Origin: 43-108 sp001915545
Lineage (GTDB): Bacteria; Bacteroidota; Bacteroidia; Bacteroidales; Bacteroidaceae
Assembly (NCBI GenBank): GCA_902491215.1
Contig: CABUGV010000008.1
Coordinates: 1-64,000, forward strand
DNA: 64,000 nt
Direction: 5' to 3'
The position numbers and the translations under genes were made by a program. The notes under the pieces are model-generated. The model was not told where the DNA came from and ran no database searches. It worked only from the letters and a program-made list of their open reading frames with translations. Of this stretch, positions 1 to 8,473 are shown in pieces. Positions within the stretch are counted from its first letter, which is position 1, and every line of letters begins with the position of its first letter.

Positions 1-8
1 TATATTAA

Positions 9-24
9 ATTCAAACGATTGAAT
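9..24. promoter_or_regulatory. candidate LacI-family operator
   Basis: ATTCAAACGATTGAAT is a 16-bp palindrome with two symmetric mismatches and a central CG, the usual architecture of LacI/GalR-family operators. It overlaps the probable -33 region of the promoter just upstream of a LacI-family gene, so negative autoregulation is the simplest reading. This is inferred from symmetry and position only. Confidence 0.5.
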
Positions 25-50
25 AAAATCAGAAAAAAAATGTATTTTTG
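19..50 (+). promoter_or_regulatory. Bacteroides-type promoter of the LacI-family gene
   Basis: TTG at 19-21 and TATTTTTG at 43-50 match the Bacteroidota TTTG / TAnnTTTG promoter with a 21-bp spacer. Transcription would start about 20 bases before the ATG at 76. Confidence 0.5.
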
Positions 51-75
51 TGACGAAAAATTACAATGATGGCTT

Positions 76-1104
76 ATGACAAATAAAAGAACAACAATTT
101 ATGACCTAGCCAAGGCTATGAATCTATCTGCCTCTTACATATCCAAGGCACTCAACAATCATCCGTCTGTAAGAGAAGAAATAAGAGAAAAGGTCAGAGC
201 TAAGGCGAATGAACTCAACTACAGCCACAATTCATATGCGGCCAATTTGAGACGCGGTTCATCTAAGACCATCGGTGTCATAGTGCCATACATACGCCGA
301 AGCTTCTTTGCAAAAGCCATAGCAGGTATAGAGGAAGTCTGTACCAACAACGGCTACGGAGTCATCATTTGCCAGTCGCAGGATTCTTTTGAACGAGAAT
401 GCCATGCCATAAAAACGCTAATAAGACAAAACGTTGATGCCATATTCATTTCTGTGGCGGCAGAAACGCATACGTCAGAGCATCTGCTTCCTGTAATACA
501 AAATGGAATAAAGATTATCCAGTTCGACCGCACAATAGAAAATTTCAATTGTGCAAAGGTGATGAACGACAACGAGCAGATGGCTTACGATGCCACCATG
601 CACCTAATTTCTCAAGGCTATAAGAAAATAGCCTATCTCGGTGGAACTCAATATCTGGCAATTTATCAGCTGAGAAAGAAAGGCTATCTTAAGGCGCTCG
701 AGGAATCTGGTCTGCCAAAATTCGATGAGTTTATCTGCGACAATACACAAAAACCGGAAGCGACCATAGAAGCCACAAAAAAACTGCTGACATCAGACAA
801 TATCCCTGATGCATTCGTCACTGTTTCCGACGAACAGGCAACCCATGTTCTTCTGACAGCATTGGAAATGGGCTTTAAGGTTCCTGAAGAAATAGGTATA
901 ATCGGCTTCGGAAATGATGAAACAACGCTTATTACAAGACCTACATTATCTTCTGTAGACCAGAAAAGTTTTGAACACGGACGCAAAGTAGCCGAGCTTT
1001 ACTTTGAAATTGCAGAAAAGGAAAAAGAAGAAGGCAGCAATATCAATACAACAGAAATCATATCTGCTGATGTCATTGCACGCGGAAGCAGCAAACGCAG
1101 ATAA
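76..1104 (+). CDS. LacI/GalR-family transcriptional regulator
   Basis: This 342-residue protein has the LacI/GalR layout. Residues 1-55 form the helix-turn-helix and hinge (TTIYDLAKAMNLS, then SKALNNHPSVRE), followed by a periplasmic-binding-protein-like effector domain starting around IGVIVPYIRRSFFAKAI and running to the C-terminus. Such proteins are cytoplasmic repressors or activators of sugar-use genes and respond to a small carbohydrate effector. The ATG at 76 is used because the HTH begins directly after it. No sugar gene is adjacent on the same strand, so the target is unknown. A palindrome at 9-24 suggests autoregulation. Family assignment is secure; the ligand cannot be named. Confidence 0.93.
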   Translation: MTNKRTTIYDLAKAMNLSASYISKALNNHPSVREEIREKVRAKANELNYSHNSYAANLRRGSSKTIGVIVPYIRRSFFAKAIAGIEEVCTNNGYGVIICQSQDSFERECHAIKTLIRQNVDAIFISVAAETHTSEHLLPVIQNGIKIIQFDRTIENFNCAKVMNDNEQMAYDATMHLISQGYKKIAYLGGTQYLAIYQLRKKGYLKALEESGLPKFDEFICDNTQKPEATIEATKKLLTSDNIPDAFVTVSDEQATHVLLTALEMGFKVPEEIGIIGFGNDETTLITRPTLSSVDQKSFEHGRKVAELYFEIAEKEKEEGSNINTTEIISADVIARGSSKRR

Positions 1105-1202
1105 GAAATAGCATTCACTCAATACGACGGCCTATCATCTCGAACAAAGACAAATAGACACAAGCTTTTACAGACTTTCGCAAATCGACTATAAGATACA
1201 AA

Positions 1203-1242
1203 AAGCCGTTGTATCCACAAAAACATTGAGATGCAACGGCTT
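1203..1242 (-). terminator. terminator between the convergent LacI-family and repeat-protein genes
   Basis: AAGCCGTTG (1203-1211) pairs with CAACGGCTT (1234-1242). On the minus strand the stem is followed by five Ts, which suits the repeat-protein gene. On the plus strand a T-rich stretch follows, so it may act in both directions. Confidence 0.7.
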
Positions 1243-1387
1243 CTTTCGTTCCAATCCAACCATATATAAAGGTTCTATATGGAAAGCCTCAAATATTACA
1301 TAAAAAGAGGTATATCTTATAACTACAAATTGATTTTACTTAAATCCGCTACTCCATATTAAATGCCAAAGGAGCAAACCATGCTTT

Positions 1388-2401
1388 TCAGAACCTCACA
1401 CCTGCAACAAGCCCTATCCATCCATTGACTTTAGTTTTGCCACTGCTGAAATTCCACATTTTCCAAGGTGAAAGATTCGCGGCCCCATGCACTAAATCAT
1501 TATCTGCACAATCAGAAATGGAAACGTTGAATACAGGTCCTGCAAAAACCTTGAAATGTTTGGAAATCTGTTTGGATATAGGAAGTTTCAATTGAGCCAG
1601 CATATTCACACCATCATAATCAAAACATCCTCCGTCAGTAACTCCATATCCGATGATTTCTATCTGGTTGCTCCAGTCGTTTTTCCAGTTTATATGTGTA
1701 CCGAATCCTATACCGGCAGCATATTCAACCGGATTATAGATATAGTTTACTGCACCGGAAAAAATTGTATAGAATTTATCAGTTCCAAGTTTGAAGCTGA
1801 CAGCTGTATTCAAAGACTCGGAGAATGACAATTCAAACTCATGCTTTCCGTCCTTTTTCACAACATTGATAAGACCTACTGAAACGCCATCACACTCCTC
1901 AGCCACATTTATCAAACCGAACTGCACTCCGTTGACTTCACGGGCAACATTTACTATACCGGCAAACTGGAGTCCATCAACTTTGTCCGCAACATTGGCT
2001 ATGCCGGCGAACTGCAATCCATCCGCTTCATCTGCAACATTGGCTATACCGGCAAATTGAAAAGGAGAAGTTCCTTTTGGCATAATATTGGTTATACCGG
2101 CAAACTGTGAAGCATGCTCGCCACATCCACTGTAATTCATCAAACCGGCAAACTGAAATCCTTTAGTATAATTTTTATTTACATTATACAATCCGCCGAA
2201 CTCAAAGCAAGTATTTCCTGAACTTTGTCCACCAAGGATATTCACAGACACCTTATTAGTTGTACTATATGATTCAACTCCATTCGTTCCTAAAGGGGTA
2301 ACCAAGCCCAACTGAAAATCTCTGTTTACACTCTCTTGCGAAAAAGCTGAAAAAACAGACAAAAGTTCCAATACCGATAAAACAAATCTGTTCATTACCA
2401 T
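1388..2401 (-). CDS. secreted 15-residue-repeat surface protein (LA_2272-like)
   Basis: This is a 337-residue exported protein with an N-terminal signal peptide (hydrophobic stretch ending near FSAFSQ, residues 4-21). Residues 64-182 hold about seven tandem units of roughly 15 residues built on G-x-QFAGI-x-NVA (for example GLQFAGIANVADKVD). The C-terminal 150 residues alternate polar and aromatic/hydrophobic residues and end in VAGVRF, as expected of an outer-membrane beta-barrel. The repeat resembles that of proteins annotated as LA_2272-family surface repeat proteins. Function is unknown. A second ATG at codon 3 (MNRFVLSV) would give a more typical signal peptide and may be the real start. 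Confidence 0.75.
   Translation of the reverse strand: MVMNRFVLSVLELLSVFSAFSQESVNRDFQLGLVTPLGTNGVESYSTTNKVSVNILGGQSSGNTCFEFGGLYNVNKNYTKGFQFAGLMNYSGCGEHASQFAGITNIMPKGTSPFQFAGIANVADEADGLQFAGIANVADKVDGLQFAGIVNVAREVNGVQFGLINVAEECDGVSVGLINVVKKDGKHEFELSFSESLNTAVSFKLGTDKFYTIFSGAVNYIYNPVEYAAGIGFGTHINWKNDWSNQIEIIGYGVTDGGCFDYDGVNMLAQLKLPISKQISKHFKVFAGPVFNVSISDCADNDLVHGAANLSPWKMWNFSSGKTKVNGWIGLVAGVRF
1856..2161 (-). repeat. tandem repeats coding the QFAGI-NVA units
   Basis: About seven degenerate 45-base units within the repeat-protein gene encode the QFAGI-x-NVA motif. The two central copies (residues 127-156) are nearly identical in protein sequence. This suggests unit duplication and possible length variation between strains. 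Confidence 0.75.
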
Positions 2402-2436
2402 TTTTAATCTTACTTTTTTATTTTGTTATGCAGGCA

Positions 2437-2467
2437 CAAAATTACAAGTGCACACGCACCGCTGCAA
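2437..2467 (-). promoter_or_regulatory. Bacteroides-type promoter of the repeat-protein gene
   Basis: On the minus strand TAATTTTG (2444-2437) lies 20 bases from TTG (2467-2465), matching the -7/-33 consensus. It is about 36 bases upstream of the start at 2401. Confidence 0.55.
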
Positions 2468-2550
2468 TCATAAACGGTCAGACTACACATTTTGATGAAC
2501 CAACTCCATGATTCGCGTAATGAACAGAAGTACCACATTAACAGACAGCG

Positions 2551-3288
2551 TCATTCCCCATCAAGCCATCTCATAAAATCAGGCACCCTGACACGGCTTA
2601 CAAGCAATTCGCCTTCATACGAAGGTTTCAGTTCTACCTTCAGCCTGCTGTTGAAGTATTTATATACCTTATCTATAGAATGTATAGAAGCTATACAGCC
2701 ACGAGTTATTCTGAAAAACCGTCTCGGGTCAAGCAACGGTTCAAGAGATTCAATGGTGTAATCGACAATACGCTTCTTGCCATCGACCGAAACGGTAAAC
2801 GTGAGCCTGTCTTCAGAAAAGAAATAGGCAACCTCGTCAATATTGAAATAGTCTATTCTATCTCCCGACCTGTAGACTATACGCGATTTATATTCCTTTG
2901 ACGGCCTTAAGTACTCTATCAATCTCTGCAGCCGAAATGGAGAGTTTTCCAATTTGCCGACAGCCTCTGCCAAATCATCTTCAACAATCGGTTTCAACAG
3001 ATATCCGATGCCGTTCACCTTGAAAGCATTTATTGCATACTGCTCATAAGCCGTAGTAAATATAATTGGCGTCCGTACGTCAACTTCCTTAAATATATCA
3101 AAACATATTCCGTCAGAAAGATGAATGTCCATGAATATAAGGTCAGCTTCGTTGCACGACAACCATTTCACTGAGTCGGCCACGGAGCACAAGATTGCAG
3201 CTATATTCATCTGCGGAAAACGGTTCTCGATTATGCGCACCAGTTCTTCCTGCGCAAGTTCTTCATCTTCAATAATCAAAACATTCAT
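2551..3288 (-). CDS. LytTR-family response regulator
   Basis: This 245-residue protein has an N-terminal receiver domain with acidic residues E7-D8, phospho-acceptor D54 in IFMDIHLSDG, T79 and K99 (YLLKP). A C-terminal LytTR DNA-binding domain follows from about residue 140 (IVYRSGDRIDYFNIDEVAYF). Phosphorylation by a LytS/YehU-type kinase would normally control DNA binding. Its ATG overlaps the stop of the kinase frame (ATGA), so the two were translationally coupled. The regulator is intact although its partner has an internal stop. Confidence 0.93.
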   Translation of the reverse strand: MNVLIIEDEELAQEELVRIIENRFPQMNIAAILCSVADSVKWLSCNEADLIFMDIHLSDGICFDIFKEVDVRTPIIFTTAYEQYAINAFKVNGIGYLLKPIVEDDLAEAVGKLENSPFRLQRLIEYLRPSKEYKSRIVYRSGDRIDYFNIDEVAYFFSEDRLTFTVSVDGKKRIVDYTIESLEPLLDPRRFFRITRGCIASIHSIDKVYKYFNSRLKVELKPSYEGELLVSRVRVPDFMRWLDGE

Positions 3289-4340
3289 AACAAAGGCAAT
3301 CTAACTGTAAAATACTTATCGTCGCGGTCAATCTCTATGCGTCTGTCAGAAATTATCATATATTTCTTTTCCAGATTCTCGATACCGATGCCGGTACCTC
3401 TCTCCACGCTTGTACGCGGAATTATGTTGTTTCTGACAGTCAGGCATCAGCCGTCGCTGGAAATCTCTATCCTAAGAGGATTTGAAGAAACTACAGCATT
3501 ATGCTTGACGGCGTTTTCAACCAATACCTGCAAAGCCATAGGTACGATATGATGCTTCATATCCGTTTCATTTATTGAGAAACAGACCTCAAGCCCTTTG
3601 CCGAATCTTATCTGAAGTATATCTACATAGTCGGAAATAAATTTGATTTCACTTTCAAGAAGTATCGTATTTTCTGCATTCCCGGAAAGAACATACCGAT
3701 AGAAATCAGAAAGTTTCTTTGTATATCTGACAGCCTGCTGGGAATCCTTGTTTATAAGAGACACCAATATGTTCAAGCTGTTGAACAGGAAATGCGGATT
3801 TATCTGATTTTTCAGTTCGTTATACTGAATCTGCATATTCTCCTGAATAAGTTTCTGATTCTTCCGCAACTGAACGATGTACTCCAAGACTGTCACCGTA
3901 AAAAGATTTATAATGACAGCTGCAACAACAGACTGCTGATATGCCTCAGATTCAATATAGTTTCTGATACTGCCGTAGAAAGGTATGTTGCCGATAATCA
4001 CAAAAGCCGAAGCCAACAGAACCAAAATGGTCGCCTCAAAAAATACACGCAACCAGAAATGTCCGGCAAATATTTTTGAAGTATTGGCAAACAGCACCAG
4101 CTTGTAGTCTATCAATGTCAAAAGAAGAAGAAAGAAGAATGATATTAGAAAACTCTTCAGAAACATCAACAGATCGAACGGATTGTCGGAAGACAATGTC
4201 TGAATAAGGTAAAGTATCAGAACCTGAAAAGAAATGATGCTCGACAATATAAACAGGTAATGTTTCATTAAAAAAATCATCTGGTTCAGGACAAAAAGAA
4301 TACTATACATTTTATGAATGAAAATATTTCGGTCGAACAT
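3285..4340 (-). pseudogene. LytS/YehU-type sensor histidine kinase interrupted by an in-frame TGA
   Basis: The frame runs from ATG at 4340 through four hydrophobic segments (about residues 18-48, 56-85, 97-120, 136-156). It then has the phospho-acceptor motif QINPHFLFNSLN (H183) and the N-box NAVKHN. After SSDG it meets TGA (3449-3447). The same frame then continues with LTVRNNI and the G2 box GTGIGIENL, and ends at a TGA overlapping the response-regulator ATG. So the original gene was about 350 residues and the ATP-binding domain is now cut in two. A nonsense mutation or a base-call error are both possible. TGA is a normal stop in many neighbouring genes, so recoding is unlikely. Confidence 0.88.
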
Positions 4341-4473
4341 TAGAATTTAATGCATGAATTGCACCTGTGGCATATAAAAAATATATACGGAAAAAATATT
4401 CATGCAGCTTAAAAATAAATTTCAACCGTACAAAAGGATAAATTCATCTGTTCTCTAAATGATTTTCACAAAT

Positions 4474-4545
4474 ACGAGGGCTCGCGGCAACAATTGCGAG
4501 GACTCGAAAATTTTGTCGCGAGCCCCCGCAATTCTCGTTTCACAG
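4474..4545. repeat. GC-rich palindromic intergenic repeat, copy 1 (may terminate trp)
   Basis: CGAGGGCTCG (4475-4484) begins a set of related palindromic words. GGGCTCGCG (4478-4486) is the inverted partner of CGCGAGCCC (4517-4525). Similar words recur at 21337-21400 and 43587-43672, always between genes. It lies about 25 bases beyond the trpA stop, so the hairpin may also help end the trp transcript. Confidence 0.6.
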
Positions 4546-4568
4546 GCTTAGGAATATATTTTATAATG

Positions 4569-5342
4569 TCATTCTGCCAGAATACGCTTCAATTCGGTTA
4601 TGGCTTTTACCGCATCGTGCGTTTCATCAAGAAGCGTAACAAATCGGCTGCCGATAATAACTCCAGATGCATTTGCCATTGACGACTCAAGAGTCTGCCG
4701 ATTAGAAATGCCGAAACCTATCATGCGCGGATTTCTCAGATTCATAGATGCTATTCGTCTGAAGTAGTTGACCTTCGAATCGTCAAATGATTTCTGCGCT
4801 CCAGTAGTGGAAGCCGATGAAACCATATAGATGAATCCGTCGGTGTTGTCGTCTATGAGGCGTATGCGTTCATCGCTCGTCTCGGGAGTTATAAGCATTA
4901 TGACCTTTATGCCGTAACGTTCGGCCGTGTCTTTATAGAGGTTAATGTAGTCGTCGAAAGGCATGTCGGGAACAATCATTCCGTCGATGCCGCATCGACT
5001 GCAGTCGGCACAGAATCGTTCGAAGCCGTAGTGCATTATCGGATTGAGATAGCCCATCAGCACAAGAGGTATCGAAACCGACTTGCGCACATCGGCCAAC
5101 TGACTGAAAAGCAGCTTAAGCGACATGCCGTTTCGCAGTGCCTTAGTGGCTGCATCCTGTATGACGGGACCGTCGGCCAAAGGGTCGCTGAACGGTATAC
5201 CCACCTCTACCATATCGATGCCGTTGTCTTCAAGAGCTTTTATCGTTGCAAGGGTTGAACCGGCATCGGGATGCCCTGCACAGAAATATATCGACATTAT
5301 GCCGTCGCGGCGTGCACTGAACAAAGAATCTATTCTATTCAT
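4569..5342 (-). CDS. trpA: tryptophan synthase alpha subunit
   Basis: This 257-residue TIM-barrel subunit splits indole-3-glycerol phosphate into indole and glyceraldehyde 3-phosphate and passes indole to TrpB. The catalytic acids of the Salmonella enzyme (E49, D60) correspond to E46 in VEVGIPF and D57 in FSDPLADGP. The phosphate loops (GFGISN, GVIIGSRF) are also present. Length is normal. It is the last gene of the minus-strand operon trpB-E-G-D-C-F-A and follows trpF by 16 bases. Its partner trpB is at the far end of the operon, as is common in Bacteroidota. Confidence 0.97.
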   Translation of the reverse strand: MNRIDSLFSARRDGIMSIYFCAGHPDAGSTLATIKALEDNGIDMVEVGIPFSDPLADGPVIQDAATKALRNGMSLKLLFSQLADVRKSVSIPLVLMGYLNPIMHYGFERFCADCSRCGIDGMIVPDMPFDDYINLYKDTAERYGIKVIMLITPETSDERIRLIDDNTDGFIYMVSSASTTGAQKSFDDSKVNYFRRIASMNLRNPRMIGFGISNRQTLESSMANASGVIIGSRFVTLLDETHDAVKAITELKRILAE

Positions 5343-5358
5343 ATTCCGTATGTTTTAG

Positions 5359-5979
5359 CTATTCGTTATTCAAATCTTTCAAGAAATGTTTCAGGGCCTG
5401 CACATCTTTGAACGCAGGCGACAGTTCGAAACGGCTGTTGAGGTCTATACCGGCCATGAGCGGGTGACTGAGCGACTTTATGGATGCGGCATCATCGGGT
5501 CCCAAACCTCCGCTTAAGATAAACGGGCAATTGCCTGCATAGCCGTCAAGAACACTCCAATCGAACTTATGTCCGCTTCCTCCGCGCGAGGTACACCGCG
5601 ATTCGAAAAGCAGGTAATCTACATTGCCTGCGTAATCAGAAGCCTTTTCGACATCCGACGAACAAGAAATGCCTATAGCCTTTATTATTCTGACCGGCGA
5701 TACTGAAAAACGGCGCAGCTCACGGCAGTAATCAGGTGATTCGTCACCATGAAGCTGTACGAAGTCAAGACCGTAACGAGTGATACAATTGTTTATGTAA
5801 TAATAGGAAGCATTGACAAAAACTCCTACGCGTTTGGCATTCACAGGCAAATATGAAGGACGTGCAGACACAAATCTCGGCGAGCGCTTGTAGAAAACAA
5901 AACCTATCATGTCAACGCCCAATCCGTCAACATCTCTGAGGTTGACCGGATCTCTCATTCCGCAGACTTTTATCAGCAT
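5359..5979 (-). CDS. trpF: phosphoribosylanthranilate isomerase
   Basis: This 206-residue TIM barrel converts N-(5-phosphoribosyl)-anthranilate to CdRP, the fourth step of tryptophan synthesis. The N-terminus MLIKVCGMRD carries the catalytic-base Cys (C6); FVQLHGDES and GGLGPDDA are family motifs. The general acid is usually Asp in a LFDT/LLDT context (D126 in the Thermotoga enzyme). Here the motif reads LLFESR with Glu at residue 126, a conservative change to the catalytic acid. Its ATG lies within the last bases of trpC (7-base overlap, ATGCTGA), indicating translational coupling. The identification is firm; the effect of D to E is unknown. Confidence 0.95.
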   Translation of the reverse strand: MLIKVCGMRDPVNLRDVDGLGVDMIGFVFYKRSPRFVSARPSYLPVNAKRVGVFVNASYYYINNCITRYGLDFVQLHGDESPDYCRELRRFSVSPVRIIKAIGISCSSDVEKASDYAGNVDYLLFESRCTSRGGSGHKFDWSVLDGYAGNCPFILSGGLGPDDAASIKSLSHPLMAGIDLNSRFELSPAFKDVQALKHFLKDLNNE

Positions 5980-6800
5980 GGTTTTTCGGATTTACGGCAC
6001 TGCCTGATTTCATCTACGAACCGAAGCAGGCTCTCTGCCGGATCGGCTGTCTTCATGAATGTTTCTCCTATAAGAAAACCGCTATATCCGGCATCTTGCA
6101 GTCGGCATATCGTTTTCGGGTCCGAAATCCCGCTTTCTGAAACCAAGACAGAATCCTTAGGCAAAAGTTCGGCAAGTGCAAAGGAGTTGTTCACATCAGT
6201 ATGGAATGTTCCAAGATTGCGGTTGTTCACACCAACCATGTCTGCACCGCAGTCAAGATGCCCGAGTTCGTCGGCTGAATGGATTTCAAGCAAAACTTCC
6301 ATGCCGAGCTCGTGCGCCTTTGAAGCCAATGCGCTGCATGACTCGCAAGAGAGACATGAGGCAATAAGCAGGACGGCATCGGCTCCGGCCTCGTATGCCT
6401 GAAAAAGCTGATACTCATCGATTATGAAATCTTTTCGGAGCACCGGAACGTCAACTATAGAGGAAACCGTACGAAGAAAATCGAGATTGCCGCCAAAGTA
6501 CTTCTCGTCGGTCAGTACAGACAAAGCCGACGCTCCGTTAAGAGCATATCCGCCGGCAATGCGTTCGAGCGAAGCACTCTCCTTTATCCATCCCTTGGAA
6601 GGGGAGCGCCTCTTGAACTCGGCAATTATTCCAGTATCGGATGAAGCGAGAGCACGGCTCATGGAGCGTCGCGGGCGAAGCGAGGCATCGGCCTTCATCT
6701 GCTCAACCCGCCTATAGAGTTCAGCCGGAGGCAGATTCAGCTTCTGTTGTTCGACTTCGATTTTCTTGTACTCCATTATATCGTCCAAAATATCTTTCAT
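5973..6800 (-). CDS. trpC: indole-3-glycerol phosphate synthase
   Basis: This enzyme closes the indole ring (CdRP to indole-3-glycerol phosphate). The frame is open to 6866, but the family N-terminus MKDILDDIMEYKKIEV starts at 6800. That gives 275 residues and a 22-base gap after trpD instead of a 44-base overlap, so 6800 is chosen. Signature segments are AEFKRRSPSKGWI (catalytic Lys), SVLTDEKYFGG, VLRKDFIIDEYQ, GVNNRNLGTF and LVSESGI. The 3' end overlaps trpF. Unlike in enterobacteria, trpC and trpF are separate genes. Confidence 0.95.
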   Translation of the reverse strand: MKDILDDIMEYKKIEVEQQKLNLPPAELYRRVEQMKADASLRPRRSMSRALASSDTGIIAEFKRRSPSKGWIKESASLERIAGGYALNGASALSVLTDEKYFGGNLDFLRTVSSIVDVPVLRKDFIIDEYQLFQAYEAGADAVLLIASCLSCESCSALASKAHELGMEVLLEIHSADELGHLDCGADMVGVNNRNLGTFHTDVNNSFALAELLPKDSVLVSESGISDPKTICRLQDAGYSGFLIGETFMKTADPAESLLRFVDEIRQCRKSEKPC

Positions 6801-6822
6801 AGGCTTATCAGGATTTACGGTG

Positions 6823-7818
6823 TCAACTATTGAGTGATATAAACTTCTTGAGGGTGTCGTATGCACGTCCGCTGTCGATAGACTCTGCAGCCTTGGCCAT
6901 ACATTCCTGCAACGAAAGTTCGGGTTCGATGAGGTTTATGGCAAATGCGGCGTTGGCGATGACAACATTTCTCGGTCCCTCAGGCGATGTACCTGCGAGC
7001 ACTTCATCGAAGAGGCGTGCGACCTCCTCGCGTGTACTGCCGCCGGATAGTTCGTCAGGAGACAAACGGCGCATTCCGACATCATCGGGACGGAACACTC
7101 GTTCATAATGTCTCGAAGTAACCTTGAAGTCGCCGGTAAGAGAAATCTCGTCGTAGCCGTCGATGCTGTTGACAATGCAGTACTTCACACCGGTCTTCTG
7201 ATAGATGTTGCTGTAAAGCCTCATCTGCGCCAGAGTGGCAACACCAAGCATCTGATAGGCCGGACGGGCAGGGTTGACAAGCGGACCGAGAAGATTGAAA
7301 CATGTAGGCACCTGCATGTTCTTGCGCGTAGGGGCAACGAACTTCATGCCGTTGGCAAAAAGCGGTGCGTGGAGATAGACAAAATTGGTTTCTTCGATGG
7401 AACGGCGGAGCTTTGACATGTCGTTGGTAAAGACAACTCCGTGCATCTGCATGACATCGCTTGCACCGCTCACTGACGTGGCACCGACGTTGCCGTGCTT
7501 GCAGACTTTATAACCGGCACCAGCTACGACGAAGCACGAGCAGGTGGAAATGTTGAAAGTGTTCTTGCCGTCGCCTCCTGTGCCGACAATGTCGAGCGGT
7601 GAATATTCCGACAAGTCGACTCCACGCCCCGTTTCGAGCAAACCGTCCATGAAACCCAGCAGTTCGTCGACAGAAACGCCTCTCATCTGCAATCCCATCA
7701 GCAATGCGGACAACTGCTGGTCGTTGTAGGCTTGTTCGGTTATGCCTATCATTATTTTGTGTGTATCCTCACGGCTGAACGGTTCGTGGTCGATCAGCCG
7801 CATCAATATATCTTTCAT
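6823..7818 (-). CDS. trpD: anthranilate phosphoribosyltransferase
   Basis: This 331-residue enzyme joins anthranilate to PRPP. The family motifs are present: the PRPP-binding loop DIVGTGGDGKNTFNIST (around residues 81-97), KHGNVGATSVSGASD, and a helical N-terminal dimer domain (ALLMGLQMRGVS). It is a stand-alone enzyme, not fused to the TrpG amidotransferase, which is encoded 57 bases upstream in the operon. Length is typical and the ATG at 7818 fits the family start. Confidence 0.97.
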   Translation of the reverse strand: MKDILMRLIDHEPFSREDTHKIMIGITEQAYNDQQLSALLMGLQMRGVSVDELLGFMDGLLETGRGVDLSEYSPLDIVGTGGDGKNTFNISTCSCFVVAGAGYKVCKHGNVGATSVSGASDVMQMHGVVFTNDMSKLRRSIEETNFVYLHAPLFANGMKFVAPTRKNMQVPTCFNLLGPLVNPARPAYQMLGVATLAQMRLYSNIYQKTGVKYCIVNSIDGYDEISLTGDFKVTSRHYERVFRPDDVGMRRLSPDELSGGSTREEVARLFDEVLAGTSPEGPRNVVIANAAFAINLIEPELSLQECMAKAAESIDSGRAYDTLKKFISLNS

Positions 7819-7875
7819 GTATAGTATTATTCCTTAAATATAAACAATCACTTCAATGCTTTCTCTCAATTTATG

Positions 7876-8439
7876 TCAATGTGACAACCAGTTGGACAAG
7901 ATGGTCGTGCCGAGCGGTGTGAGTACGCTTTCGGGATGGAACTGCACTCCACGAACATCGTACGTCTTATGGCGAACAGCCATTATCTGTCCTTCTGAAC
8001 TCAGTGCAACAGCTTCAAGCACATCGGGCAGACTGTCGCGGTCGATTACCCAAGAATGGTAGCGCCCTACTTCTATTGTCTGCGGCATTCCACTGAAAAG
8101 ATAGTCGTCTGTTACCACATCGACTGCCGAGGCAACACCGTGGAAAACATGATCGAGATTTGTAAGTTTTGCTCCGAACACTTCGCCTATGGCCTGATGT
8201 CCAAGGCATACGCCCAAAAGCGGAATCCGACCGGCACAATGGCGAACGGCATCAAGAAGTCTGCCGGCCTCTTCAGGAATGCCTGGTCCGGGCGAAAGGA
8301 CAATCTTGGCATAGGCATCAAGAGATTCTGGTTCGAAACGGTCGTTTTTCATGACATCGACATCGACGCCCAACTGTTTGAAACAATGTACGAGATTATA
8401 TGTGAATGAATCGTAATTGTCGATAACTGCAATTTTCAT
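7876..8439 (-). CDS. trpG: anthranilate synthase glutamine amidotransferase subunit
   Basis: This 187-residue class-I glutamine amidotransferase supplies ammonia to TrpE. The nucleophile is C78 in LLGVCLGHQAIG. The His-Glu pair lies in GVQFHPESVLTP, and the substrate loop is LSPGPGIPEEAG. It sits between trpE (34 bases upstream) and trpD in the operon. PabA could look the same, but the trp context decides the name. Confidence 0.95.
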   Translation of the reverse strand: MKIAVIDNYDSFTYNLVHCFKQLGVDVDVMKNDRFEPESLDAYAKIVLSPGPGIPEEAGRLLDAVRHCAGRIPLLGVCLGHQAIGEVFGAKLTNLDHVFHGVASAVDVVTDDYLFSGMPQTIEVGRYHSWVIDRDSLPDVLEAVALSSEGQIMAVRHKTYDVRGVQFHPESVLTPLGTTILSNWLSH

Positions 8440-8473
8440 AAATGTGCTCTCCTTCCTTTTTTCATCTGCCTTT

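Noticed and set aside
3447..3449. TGA read as selenocysteine or tryptophan in the kinase
   Set aside because: No Sec insertion element was seen, kinases of this family have no Sec at this site, and TGA ends many neighbouring genes.
6801..6866. N-terminal extension of TrpC
   Set aside because: It overlaps trpD by 44 bases and has no family similarity; MKDILDD at 6800 is the natural start.
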